Numbered from the stretch's first letter, positions 1 through 10,860 are shown. The stretch is 64,000 nt of DNA from Bradysia coprophila (GCF_014529535.1 NW_023503555.1:3658001-3722000); one strand, 5' to 3'. Translations and numbers: made by a program. The notes: generated from the sequence alone by a model not told the origin.

Positions 1-104
1 GTCAAGAACCAGGTTCAAGTCAAGCTGAATCTTAACAGATCAACCTGTACCTGTTCCGAGTCTGATAACATTTCCGCTGATCTTTGAACGAATTTTCATC
101 CTAG
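1..104 (+). other. Intron 3' end of the BiP-like gene
   Basis: The coding exon opens directly after a pyrimidine-rich stretch ending in CCTAG at 100-104. The first in-frame residues match the BiP segment before [12 protein letters not shown], so upstream exons (signal peptide and N-terminal nucleotide-binding half) must lie outside the window. I see no coding sequence in these bases. Confidence 0.75.
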
Positions 105-3100
105 GTTTGAATGTGCTACGGATAATAAATGAACCAACGGCTGCTGCTATTGCTTACGGCCTGGATAAAACGGACGGTGAGAAGACAATTCTGGTGTTTG
201 ACCTTGGAGGCGGCACGTTTGATGTGTCATTGATGGTGATCGAGAATGGTGTGTTTGAGGTGGTGGCCACTAGCGGAAACACACATTTGGGCGGCGAAGA
301 CTTTGACCAACGGGTCATGGACCATTTTATTGAGCTGTACCGAAAGAAGCATGGTGTGGATATCCGGAAGGATGTTCGTGCTGTGCAGAAATTGCGTAGA
401 GAAGTGGAAAAGGCTAAACGTTCGTTGTCCAGTAATCAGATGATACGGATCGAAATCGAGTCATTCTACAGAGGCGACGATTTCTCAGAAACCTTAACTC
501 GGGCCAAGTTTGAGGAATTAAACGTGGATCTGTTCAAATCAACGCTGACCACAGTGCAACAAGTATTGGACGATGCTGATATGAGTAAGAAAGAAGTGGA
601 CGAAATTGTGTTGGTTGGTGGATCGACGCGTATTCCAAAAATTAAGCAATTGGTCGAAGAGTTCTTCGGTAAAGAGGCGTCACAAGGGATCAATCCTGAT
701 GAAGCTGTTGCTTACGGAGCGGCAGTACAGGCAGGCGTTCTATCTGGCGAAGAACACACAGACTCACTTTTACTGTTAGATGTTAATCCATTGACCGTGG
801 GAATCGAAACAGCTGGTGGGGTAATGTCAAAACTGATTCATCGAAACACAATCATTCCAGCAAAACATTCACAAGAATTCACAACTGCTGCCGACAACCA
901 ACAATTCGTTACAATTCAGGTGTTCGAAGGGGAACGTTCGATGACCAAAGACAATCATTTGTTGGGAAAATTCAATTTGGATGGCATCCCGCCTGCAGCT
1001 AGAGGCAGTCCCAGAATTTTAGTTACATTCGAAATAGATGCGGACGGCATTCTTCAGGTAACGGCTCAAGATAAAGCCACCGGTCGGCAAGAGAAAATTG
1101 TCATAACAAACGATCAGAATCGCTTGAAAGCAGAAGACATTGAACGGATGGTACGTGATGCTGAAAAATTCGCTGAGGAAGATAAAAAGACGAAGGAGCG
1201 TATCGATGCACGAAGTGAGTTGGAAATGGGCACGTACAGTTTGCGGCAGGATCTTGAATCAATCAAAAAGGAGTATGGCGACAAAATTGATCCCAGTGAT
1301 GTAAAGAAAATAGAGGATGCAATTAAATCGGCTATCGAATGGTTAGAAGAAAATCTCAATGCCGAGGCCGCAGAATCCAAAGAGCAAAAGAAGAAACTTG
1401 TGTCAGTAGTGGACACTGTTCTGACCAAGTTAAAGACAATGGAGACGGATGAAGCGTCGAAACGTTCTACAGAGGAGAAGCCAACCGAAAGTGACTCAAC
1501 GAACGAAACAACAGCTACTCCTGAAGCAGAACCATCTGAAAGTGATTCGTCTACTACGGAAGATACGAAGGAGACAACGACAAAGCCTGAAGACAGTGAT
1601 TCGTCTACTGAGGAAGGAACTGAGGATACAACAGACGAACCTGAAGCGAAACCTTCCCAAAGTGAGTCATCTACTACGGATGAAACGACAGAAACTACAC
1701 CGGAACCGGCGAAACCACAAGCATCACGGGATGAACAAATAAAAGCTTTGACAGACGGACTTAAATTGATTAGGAAAGAGTATGGTGACAAACTTGATGC
1801 AGACGAATTGAAAAAAATAGAGGAGGCCCTAGAAGCAGCTATTGATTATGTGAACACAGATCCCAACAGTCAACCCAACGAGGAGCAAAAGATGAAGCTG
1901 AAGACACTTTTAGAATCTCTTGTTGTCAAGTTGCAACAAATGGAACTAGCCGAAAGAGCGAAAGAGGCCGAGAGTGGAATGCCAGATACAAAAACAACAC
2001 CAGAACCTGATGAAGACGAATTAGAATTTCTGCAAGAATCAACACGACTTTTAAAGGACGGATTTAGAACAATTCAGGATCAGTATGGTGGCAATCTTAA
2101 CGAAGATGATCTGCAAAAAATGGACGACGCAATCAAAGCAACAGTCGATTATCTGAATTCGAATCCCACTGAAAAACTTAGTCCAGAGCACAAACAACAG
2201 TTGAAAGGAGTTGTTGGATCTGTTCTTGGCAAATTGCAGGAAATGAAGGCGAGTGCGGCAGCACAAATGAAAGCTGCAAACGAAAGAACACCGAATCCTG
2301 AAGCAGAATCATCTGAAAGGGATTCAGTAGATTCGAAGGAGATAATAGCAGAGCCTGAAGACAATGATTCGTTTACTACAGAAGATACGAAGGAGACAAC
2401 GACAAAGCCTGAAGACAGTGATTCGTCTACTGAGGAAGGAACTGAGGATACAACAGAAGAACCTGAAGGGAAATCTGCCGAAAGTGAGTCATTTGCAACG
2501 AAAGAAACTACACCGGAACCGGCGAAACCACAAGCATCACGGGATGAACAAATAAAAGCTTTGACAGATGGACTTAAATTGATTAGGAAAGAGTATGGTG
2601 ACAAACTTGATTCAGACGAATTGGAAAAAATAGAGGAGGCCCTAGAAGCAGCTATTGAGTATGTGAACACAGATCCCAACAGTCAACCCAACGAGGAGCA
2701 AAAGATGAAGCTGAAGACACTTTTAGAATCTCTTGTTGTCAAGTTGCAACAAATGGAATTAGCCGAAGTAGCGAAAGAGGACGAAAGTAAATTGTCAGAT
2801 ACAAAAACAACACCAGAGCCTGATGAAGACGAACTAGAATTTCTGCAAGATGCAACGCGACTTTTAAAGGACGGATTTAGAACCATTCAGGATGAGTATG
2901 GTGGCAATCTTAACGAAGATGATCTGCAGAAAATGGACGACGCAATCAAAGCAACAGTCGATTATCTGAATTCGAATCCCACTGAAAAACTTAGTCCAGA
3001 GCACAAACAACAGTTGAAAGGAGTTGTGGGTTCTGTTCTTGGCAAATTGCAGGAAATGAAGGCTAGTGCAGCAGCACAGATGAAAGCTGCAAACGAAAGA

Positions 3101-3148
3101 ACACCGAAAGCCGAAGACACACCAGACCTTCAACGAGACGAATTGTAA
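105..3148 (+). CDS. BiP/GRP78-type ER Hsp70 paralog with five tandem lid domains (5' part outside window)
   Basis: ER-lumen Hsp70 chaperone of the BiP family, seen from the middle of the ATPase domain. About 1,014 residues are visible. Counting from the first visible residues, the Hsp70 signatures [12 protein letters not shown] (31-42) and [13 protein letters not shown] (167-179) are intact, followed by linker LLLLDV (221-226) and an ordinary substrate-binding beta domain to about 335. Human BiP then has one alpha-helical lid and KDEL. Here the lid bundle recurs five times: about 377-447, 541-614, 644-715, 812-885 and 915-985. Each carries a Tyr-Gly turn, an acidic helix with I/V-x-W/Y-L/V, and a closing K-L-x-x-M-E/K helix. 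Two Ser/Thr/Glu/Pro-rich linkers (448-538 and 724-808) separate the groups. The C terminus is RDEL, a plausible KDEL-receptor ligand. Family membership and ER location are firm; the function of the extra lids is unknown. It is probably a paralog beside a normal BiP gene, because a single BiP with this tail would be very unusual. Confidence 0.9.
1511..3107 (+). repeat. Tandem duplication (about 0.8 kb) inside the BiP-like exon
   Basis: Unit 1 (about 1511-2289) and unit 2 (about 2290-3107) are in-frame direct repeats. Each encodes one S/T/E-rich linker plus two lid bundles. The segment GAAGATACGAAGG at 1559 recurs at 2381 (offset 822) and CGAAAGAACACCGA at 2281 recurs at 3094 (offset 813), so unit 2 is 9 nt shorter. 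Long stretches are identical, so the duplication is recent or homogenised. The two lid bundles inside a unit are much more diverged from each other, so they come from an older duplication. Confidence 0.93.
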
Positions 3149-3949
3149 TACGAGTTTGAAAACGTTTGAGTGGAATTTTACTTTTGGTATTGAATTTTCA
3201 TTTTGTCATTGATTCATAAACAAGGTATGTGTATATCCATTACTCTTGTTATTTTATCAGTTGGAAACAGCTGAAAACACTCAAGTTTACCTTGTTACTC
3301 ATTTTAATTGTAGTTTTCCAAATTTATTTGAATAAAAAAATTTATTTTGGGCTGGTCTAGGTAGTGTTTTTTGATTAAATAATAAAAATTTGGGCAAATA
3401 AAATGAAAAATAAAGAATCAGTTAAACAGTTGATTGATTAGCTCGACGTAACGAACCGTATTAATGCTACGAAAAATGTGGGGCTGAATTTCTGTTGTGA
3501 TTCGAGATCTTTATATAGGATCAGGCAAGGCCGTAGCTTAATAAAACATCCGACTTTTCTCAACGTAAACGAATCAAATTTTATTTAAATCTTTCTTCAT
3601 CTACGGTTCGCCTGAAACTGATTAACAATCATACTCTCTCATGTCAACAACTGTTCTAGTTAACAAAAGGATATCTGCAATCGAATAATTAATTGACCTG
3701 TGCCACCTACTCGGTTCCCACATTTATGCATAAAACATTGACGTAATTCGTGAGAAAAACAATTTCCAACGACATAACAAAAGAAGTACAGGGCATTCTA
3801 TATGCTTTTCCCTAGGGGCTTATTACATTACTGGAGATATTATCTCCCAATCTTCGACTATGGTTGAATTGTTTTGTTTTACAGTCGTTTTAAACGAAGT
3901 GCAGCGCGTTTGGTCTTATGGAATTTTAGCCAATAATAATAGTAGGTAC
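3149..3949. other. 3' UTR and intergenic spacer
   Basis: AT-rich sequence. The first ~200 nt are the 3' UTR of the BiP-like gene. The rest holds no open frame with recognisable protein features and no obvious repeat. Confidence 0.5.
3331..3336 (+). terminator. Poly(A) signal of the BiP-like gene
   Basis: AATAAA lies 183 nt after the TAA stop in AT-rich 3' UTR. It is the first canonical hexamer downstream of the gene. Confidence 0.6.
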
Positions 3950-4400
3950 AATGTAGAAATGTAGAGGGATTCTTCTGAAAAACAGAAGACCGAAATCGGA
4001 CACATTCTCTATTGAAATTTTTTATATGTGTCCAGTAAGGTATTCGACCCCAGAACCCAAGACCACTTTCAAAAAAATTCTTCAAAATTTGTGTGGCTGG
4101 TAAGAGACCATCAAAAACCGAAAACTTGCACTTTTCTTACAAACATTTGCCCCTATTTGCCCCGGAAGTACAAGCAAATACCTTTCTAATGACACCCCAC
4201 ACGGCTCGTGTAACTGGAGAGAGTTTAAGAAAAGTGCAAGTTTTCGGTTTTTGATTGCCTCTTACCAGCCACACAAACTTCGAAGAATTTTTTTGAAAGT
4301 GGTTTTGGGTTCTGGGATCGAATACCTTACTGGACACATATAAAAAATTCCAATAGAAAATGTATCCGATTTCGGTCTTCTGTTTTTCAGAAAAATCGCT
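3950..4400. repeat. Foldback (inverted-repeat) element, about 0.45 kb
   Basis: Left arm (about 3950-4140) and right arm (about 4215-4400) are imperfect inverted copies. CTGAAAAACAGAAGACCGAA on the left pairs with TTCGGTCTTCTGTTTTTCAG on the right, and GAAAACTTGCACTTTTCTTA pairs with TAAGAAAAGTGCAAGTTTTC. The ~75-nt centre is unpaired. A diverged relative with the same TGTCCGATTTCGGT motif lies at 56812-57010. Most likely a non-autonomous DNA transposon (MITE/foldback). Small open frames in each arm are just mirror images of one another. Confidence 0.8.
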
Positions 4401-5301
4401 CGTAACATTTCAATGAGAGGTTAAAAAAAAACTCGTTAAGAATCCACTAAGGGCTTGGTGCTAGATGATCACTGCGACTAAAAGTTAATAACTGGAAATA
4501 ATGAACAACATCATCGAAAAACAATCAGTGAGTAGCGGGAAATGTTCAAAATTGACTAGTTGAAACTCACCCATAAAAAAAGTCTTTAAAATGGTTAGGA
4601 ATATTTGATTCACTATCCGACACACTAAATGTGTTAGTTACGAATCCAAAAAGATGAGTGGATTTTTATCTTGATTATTCCTGTTTTAAGTTAAATGCGA
4701 ATTACATTGGTGTGAGAAAGGTAAAACTATTTGTTTGATTTTGACACACAGTCGAAGAACAAAGATTGATTTTCGTCGGGTTGTGTAATAATACAGTACA
4801 TAGGTTTTAAATCCGTCGTCTTTTGATAAACTGATATACACATAGGATCTCAGATCCGAACAAAAATGCAGTCCCACAATTTTTCGTAGCTGTCTGCCCC
4901 TCGAATCCTCTCTAGTATAACACAAAACGATTTTGTTGATGTTTTTCTTTATGTTTGCTTGACCACACAATCAAAAAAATTTCCAATCACATAATCCATC
5001 ATTTGATGTTTCATCAGCGATGACGTCATGTTCATTTTTTACGTTTCTGTATCTATTTTCATTAATTTATACGAAGATAATTTCTACCGGCTGAACACTG
5101 ATTGAAATTAATGAGACCGCAGATAATGACGAATTCCTTATCTACGGCTGTTAATCTTTATGCAAAGTGTTCGCCGTAATAAAAAAAAATGATTTTTTTC
5201 TAATAACGTGAAAAATTGTGTATTTTAAAGAATATGAAAACTGTACAACAGAATTTCAATGGATAAAAAAACTCAAATCAAACCGTAGGCATACGATACA
5301 T
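4401..5301. other. Intergenic spacer, no gene recognised
   Basis: AT-rich DNA between the foldback element and the 3' end of PTPA. A 94-residue minus-strand frame (4686-4970) has no recognisable domain and low-complexity composition. The last ~100 nt are presumably PTPA 3' UTR. Confidence 0.4.
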
Positions 5302-6570
5302 TTAGTTCGGTGCTAGCATTCCTAGCCTGGCCGATGGCAATTGCTTACCTGGTGGCACAGATTTGAATTGCATCAACGAACCGAAGACGATATGTTGAAC
5401 GACGGGAAACTTTCCTAGCAGCTGTGTGTGTATGAATGGACAAATGAGACATGAGATTATTGAATGGAAAAATTGAATTGAATCGAAATCACGAACCTCT
5501 TTCTGATACATTTTGACGAGACCGGAATTGATTTTCGTCCATGTAGGAACTGAACTGATGCCCCACAGCTGATTCGAATGTTCAGCAAAATTTCCAATTT
5601 TCACCTTGTTAATGTAGTCAATGCAACTGATGAACATGTAGTGATCCTTGTAGTCTTTGATGATTTTTTCCTCGAGAAACTGATTCGGTCGAATCGGGCT
5701 ATCGACTTAGGGATGAACAAAGAAACGAAATTTAGACATTGGAGGGTACGATGATTTTAAAATTGACATACCAGCGAACTGAGCACTGCCCCATATGAAC
5801 GGAACAAATTGAAAATCGTCCAGACTCCACACACCGTGACTTCCAGCCGGTTCCATACGATAAGTTAGTTGAAGTTTTCGCACAAAAATGAGGTAAGAGT
5901 TGAATATCTACGAGGGAATCCGAATGTAGTCAACAGCCATACATCCATCAAATTGTCTTACCTTCACTCCGGTGACTGTTTTGTCCAATTCTGTCAACGC
6001 GCCGATTTTGAACAAGCAGCACAGGAACATAATGAACGACAATTCGTGTCCGGTACCATAATCGATCCGGGTTGAATTTCCAAACGATTCCGTAAAGTAG
6101 ACACCAATTTCGACGATGGCTGGATGGAGTTCTTCGGGCAGTACATCTTCTAACAGATCCTTGGCACTCGTTTTCATTTTTTCGAACCAATCTCGGTACG
6201 CCTTGTTGCCGAACCGTTGCGGCTGATCTATGGGCGGTGTGTCGTCGACCATTTTCGACAATTTTTCAAACAATTCGAGTAATTTCTGCACAACCGGGAT
6301 CTGTTCGAGGTAGACGGTATTTTTGATTCCTTGGACCGCATTGCTGATGGAGTTGATAAAGCCGACGATGTCGTAGTATGCCTCCGATTTTTCCCACATA
6401 GCCATATCGCCCATATTTTTAACGCATTTCGTTGGAATCACGTAATCATGTTGGGAAGATGCGGCTATGGAATTCCGAAAAAAATATTTTCCGACAACGA
6501 AAATTTGGAATTAAAAAAAAATTGCGTTACCTGCAGCTGGGTCATCGACATTGGCGAATCTTACAGACAT
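5302..6570 (-). CDS. Ptpa: Serine/threonine phosphatase 2A activator (PTPA), complete, five exons
   Basis: Peptidyl-prolyl isomerase-type activator of the PP2A catalytic subunit, cytosolic/nuclear. I assembled exons 6531-6570, 5962-6464, 5772-5907, 5497-5705 and 5302-5421. All junctions are GT-AG, introns are 54-75 nt, and they join in frame to 335 residues, the usual length. Family landmarks in order: FGNKAYRDW, the signature [12 protein letters not shown] with a C-rich FLCCLFKIG helix, [34 protein letters not shown] and the C-terminal [14 protein letters not shown]. The start at 6570 ([13 protein letters not shown]) is the only ATG upstream of the first conserved block that splices in frame. 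It lies head-to-head with the photolyase gene. The frame continues open through intron 4 (5422-5496), so an unspliced read-through product would be possible but is not expected. Confidence 0.95.
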
Positions 6571-6851
6571 TCTTTGGGCATTCAGTGTCAGCTTCTTTTA
6601 TCAAAACAATTGCGGATTGAACAGCTAATTTATGGTTCTCTTGTTTACGCTGTTTACGGTGTATGTCAAGGCTGTCAAGGTGTGTATGATCTACATACAC
6701 CTCTCTCTTTTTAGGAGATGTACAAAATGTTTGGTGGTTACATTTCGCCGGTAAAGAAGATTTCCAATCGGACCAGTTTTGTGTGGTGTAAAAATCAACC
6801 GGCAGGCGGAGTTTTGTTTTGTTTATAAATCGTAACAACCAACACGTAAAA
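6571..6851. promoter_or_regulatory. Divergent promoter between PTPA (-) and (6-4) photolyase (+)
   Basis: Only 281 bp separate the two start codons, so the core promoters and both 5' UTRs must lie here. A TATAAAT at 6824-6830 is only 22 nt from the photolyase ATG, too close for a TATA box of that transcript unless the leader is almost absent. I see no other motif I would name. Confidence 0.6.
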
Positions 6852-9450
6852 ATGGACAAACAACAGAAAACAATAATTCACTGGTTTCGGAAAGGTCTTA
6901 GGATTCATGACAATCCAGGTAATCAGATGCATCCTATGTCAGGTCCATATTCGGTCTTTTATTGGTCATTCACATTGAAATTTGAATGTGTAAATGCCTC
7001 GAACTGAGGCTCGGCACAGGTGTCAATCAGGTCGACCGAAATTAAATGAAAATCCTAGTAGAAAGCTTGAACGTAAACAATTGTGGCTTTCCATTGCCAC
7101 ATTTGACTTGTTGTCGAGCTTTCTATGACTTTTTTCTTCAGTTTCGCACGATCTGAATTAGAACTGTTCCAAGCTTTACCTCGAACAGAACGGTTTTTCA
7201 CTGACACAACTCAACGCGTTTTGCTGAAGTGAGCGATGAGCCCCGATGAACCGATTTTGATCCCGTTGCACACACAAAAAATTCGTAGGTGCAATGTTCC
7301 AGCAAATGTAAAGAGGTCTATGCTGCTCTAAGACATGTGTGGATATTTAGAAAGCACAGACCACTTTCTCCGCCGCAATACCTTATGTTATGGACTAAGT
7401 GCATTTTACTTAGGCTCGTGCACGATTAACACGATGTACACGATTAACCAAACAACGATTCGCATTTGTGTCTGTGCTCTTAAAGAGCTTTACGCATCTT
7501 TTGTATTCCCCCGAAAAATTCTTCTTTTCCAATGCAACATAACAGCAGCTCGTCAAAGCACAAATACTAGGCTCACGTGTCCTATTCTAAGCTCTGGAGA
7601 TTCTCAGATAGAACAGAATGAACATCAAATGGATAAAATAATATTTCGGCCCCTTTATTGGAGCGACTCATTCGTCAACTGAACTTATTCCCTTTTCAGC
7701 TCTAGCCGAAGCCATCGATCTGATACGCAAATCGCCGAACAAGTATGTCCTGCGCCCAATTTTTGTCCTGGACCCGGAAATTCCGAATTGGTTGAAAGTC
7801 GGTCCTAATCGATGGCGATTCCTGCAAGAGTCACTATTACAGTTGGACTCAAATTTACGTAAAATAAAATCCAGGTGGGTGCGGTGTACAGCTCCTCGAT
7901 TTGACTATTTTTCATACTCCGAACGATGCCACACATCCATTTCAGATTGTATGTCGTCCGAGGAGATCCGAAGGTGATTTTTCCTAAATTATTCAACGAA
8001 TGGCAAGTAGAACTTTTAACATTTGAATCGGATATAGAACCATATGCAAGACAGCGCGATATGTTGGTGGAAAAGCAAGCAAAGAAATTCAACGTAAATG
8101 TTATCACAACGGTGTCCCATACGATTTACAATCCGGAACTGATTATTCAAAAGAGTCAGGGTATTGCACCGAAACAATACGAAGGCTTCCTGAAAATTGT
8201 ATCGACCATGTCAATACCAGAACCTTTAGAAGCGCCAGCTGCTCTACCTGCTAAGTCGAAACCATCAAAGGACTCGAATGAACACACAGATTCAAAGTGC
8301 TATGATTGTCCTGCGTTACACGAACTGGGAGTGAACGAAGCAGATTTGGGTGATGTCTTGTATCCAGGGGGCGAAACAGAAGGCTTAAAACGGTTCCAGG
8401 CAATACTCCGAAAGCCTGATTGGATTTGTGGCTTCGAAAAACCAAAAACGTCACCCAACTCACTTAAACCAAGTACCACTGTTCTGAGTCCTTACCTTAA
8501 ATTTGGTTGCATTAGCTCAAGGCTGATGTATTCGGATTTGCAGAAAGTGTTGAAGAACAAGAAGAAACACACAACGCCACCTGTATCTTTAATAGGCCAA
8601 TTATTATGGCGCGAATTTTTCTACACAGCAGCTGCATCGGATCCAAACTTTAATCGTATGGTCGGCAACTCGTTTTGTCGTCAAATACCGTGGAAGAAAA
8701 ATGTGCAACATTTGGAGGCCTGGACGTACGGTCGCACTGGATATCCTTTCATCGATGCTATAATGAGACAGTTGCGACAAGAAGGCTGGATTCATCATTT
8801 GGCCCGACATGCTGTGGCATGTTTCTTGACCAGAGGTAAACTTGAACTCTTGTTGATAGTCTGACGAATTCAAGTTGACGATTCTCTTTACAGGTGACTT
8901 GTGGATATCGTGGGAAGATGGGCAAAGGGTGTTCGAAGAACTGCTGCTAGATGCCGATTGGGCGTTAAATGCCGGAAACTGGATGTGGCTGTCGGCGTCA
9001 GCATTCTACCACTTATACTATCGTGTGTATAGTCCCGTCTCGTTTGGAAAGAAAACCGACAAGGATGGTGAATATATTCGAAAGTATGTGCCGGAGCTGG
9101 CAAACTATCCTAAAAGTATGATTTACGAACCATGGACAGCGACTGCTGCTCAGCAACGCGAATTCGGATGCATTATTGGCAAAGACTATCCGCAGCGAAT
9201 CGTCATCCATGACGTAGTCCTCAAAAAGAATATGGCAAAAATGGCAGACGCCTACCAAAAGCACAGAGACGGAGGAGGAGGCGGAAAATTTGACGTGGAC
9301 AATACTCAAGCTAAACCGGAACCGCAGTCACCGAAAACGGAACCGGTGTCACCATCAACGTCGTCAGGTTGTTCAAGTTCAAAAATCCTGAAAATGGAAC
9401 AGAACAGCACGATAGTGAAATACTTCAAAAAAGATCCGAAGAGTCCATGA
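6852..9450 (+). CDS. phr6-4: (6-4) photolyase, complete, four exons
   Basis: FAD-dependent, light-driven repair of pyrimidine (6-4) pyrimidone photoproducts in nuclear DNA. Exons 6852-6918, 7700-7874, 7946-8835 and 8894-9450 join with GT-AG borders into 562 residues. The N-terminal Rossmann part begins [20 protein letters not shown]. The FAD-binding helical part shows [39 protein letters not shown] and [20 protein letters not shown]. The two active-site histidines expected for (6-4) photolyases fit H365 and H369. GNWMWLSASAF follows. The protein is slightly longer than usual, with a Gly run and a Pro/Ser/Glu-rich tail ending STIVKYFKKDPKSP. It could be confused with animal cryptochrome, but the HHLARH repair histidines and short tail favour photolyase. 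Intron 1 (6919-7699, 781 nt) shows no gene. The 3' third is duplicated at 13.8-16.4 kb. Confidence 0.95.
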
Positions 9451-9481
9451 TGGATGATCGCAAGGGTGTCCGCATATTCGC

Positions 9482-9487
9482 AATAAA
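9482..9487 (+). terminator. Poly(A) signal of the photolyase gene
   Basis: AATAAA 32 nt after the TGA stop. On the opposite strand a TTTATT (about 9523-9528) is the signal that belonged to the convergent NDUFA12 copy, so the two 3' ends were designed to abut. Confidence 0.65.
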
Positions 9488-9591
9488 CGACAACCGATGT
9501 TCACATGTTCCACATGCTCTTTTTTATTTACATAATAGCTAATTCCAACGAATATCCAGAATCAATCGTTGCCAATATGCTGCTAGGAATT

Positions 9592-9662
9592 TCACTTGTC
9601 CGCTTTTGGTGGGGTCCATGCTTCGACTTTCGGACGAGTTGTAGTGTACGGCATGTATTGTC
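9592..9662 (-). pseudogene. Orphan last exon of NDUFA12 (copy A)
   Basis: Seventy-one nucleotides identical to the functional NDUFA12 exon 4 at 16574-16644. After an intact TTGCAG acceptor it reads Q-Y-M-P-Y-T-T-T-R-P-K-V-E-A-W and ends ADK-TGA. The other NDUFA12 exons exist only once, at 20.0-20.5 kb, on the far side of copy B. It is therefore a leftover of the segmental duplication. It is not visibly damaged and could in principle be used as a distal alternative terminal exon. Confidence 0.85.
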
Positions 9663-10860
9663 CTGCAATGAGAAACGAGTCATGATTGCTAAATCCGTAC
9701 CGTTGAGAGAAGCGATCGTTTAAGCATAGTTGAGGATTTTTGAAATTGAACAAGTTTGAACTTTGAACTTGTAAAATAGGACCAGTGAACTTGGATGAGC
9801 TAGTACTCTCGTCAGTAGACGATTATTTCTTTACTATTAAGTTTGTGCTAAGTTAGCACCGCTAACCGTTCACGTCACTTAATCACTTGAAACGTATGTA
9901 GACACACCGCAAGCTCATTTAAGTAAGCCGGGGAAAAATTTACTCAGATAAATTCCTGATTATGGTGGAGCAAAGCAATCTGGTAAGTGATACTGAAAAG
10001 AACTTTATGCAGACCATTGAAAGAAATTAGGAATTTTTGGTCACACTCAGCGTAAGTTTGCTTCACCTCTTTCGATTATACAAACAAAACTGAAAATCAT
10101 CTGAGCCAAATTTCGGCTGAAATTTGATTGCCCTTTTCTGTAGTTTAGGAATCATTAGAAATCTCCAGCTCACGATGCAAATATTTGGATAAAGCGATAC
10201 ATAAGAAAATGACTTGTGAAATCTGGATCAATGGAAGCGTGAGGAGCGTCTGACTGAAAAATTGTAATTTTCGTAGGACTTAAGTTTGACCTGGAGGACG
10301 GGATTAATGGATGTTCATTGTTCACCCTTAGAAGAGTGTTATAGTAGTAATCGGATAACAAGAAAATAACTTCCTTCACCTTCGTTTCAAAACTAGAGAG
10401 TCACTTTAAATACGGAAATAATTCAGAGAAATTTTGCCAAAAGAAACTACGACTGAAAAAAATCTTTAAACTTTTTGAGGAGTGTCGTCATTTGAGTTTT
10501 CAAATGAATGAAATTTTTTTAGGCTAAATATCACCATTAGTGTCAGTCCTCATCTCATACATATCCACATCATGCTAAAAATTTTGCATTCGGCACGATT
10601 CCAATCAAATTTTCATTGACTTTATTTTATTGAGATAAACGTTCTATGCAACTCGGCGAAAAATGCTCTTTTACGCACACGATGTGTACTGTCACTCGAG
10701 GTCGTAGGAACCGACACTCAGTGTGAAAAAGTAAAACTTTCGTTGACTTTATTGAGATAGACGTCCTCTTCAACTCGAGTGATTCCTAATCGGTGAAATA
10801 TCGTCAAACTTATGGCTGAAAATTGCGAACTTTCCTAGGCCTTTTTTCGTGAAATTAATA

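Larger units (their letters stand above)
8598..10858 (+). repeat. Segmental duplication, copy A
   Basis: This block runs from the middle of photolyase exon 3 through the 3' flank, the orphan NDUFA12 exon and former NDUFA12 intron 3. It is repeated, with insertions, at 13818-19442. Matching landmarks include GGCGCGAATTTTTCTACACA (8609 and 13830), the whole photolyase exon 4, TAAGTAAGCCGGGGAAAA (9921 and 18311) and GTCACTCGAGGTCGTAGGAA (10691 and 19267). Beyond exon 4 copy A shows no gene other than the orphan exon. Confidence 0.92.

Noticed and set aside
1114-1791. 225-codon minus-strand frame, and similar ones at 2149-2679, opposite the BiP-like gene
   Set aside because: Antisense shadow of the Glu/Ser/Thr-rich linkers; its Ser/Val-rich composition mirrors the acidic codons and has no domain.
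6331-6714. 127-codon plus-strand frame opposite PTPA
   Set aside because: Runs over PTPA exons and introns; the minus-strand protein is clearly conserved.
9505-9723. 72-codon plus-strand frame, repeated at 16487-16705
   Set aside because: Antisense of the NDUFA12 last exon, whose minus-strand reading is the real one.
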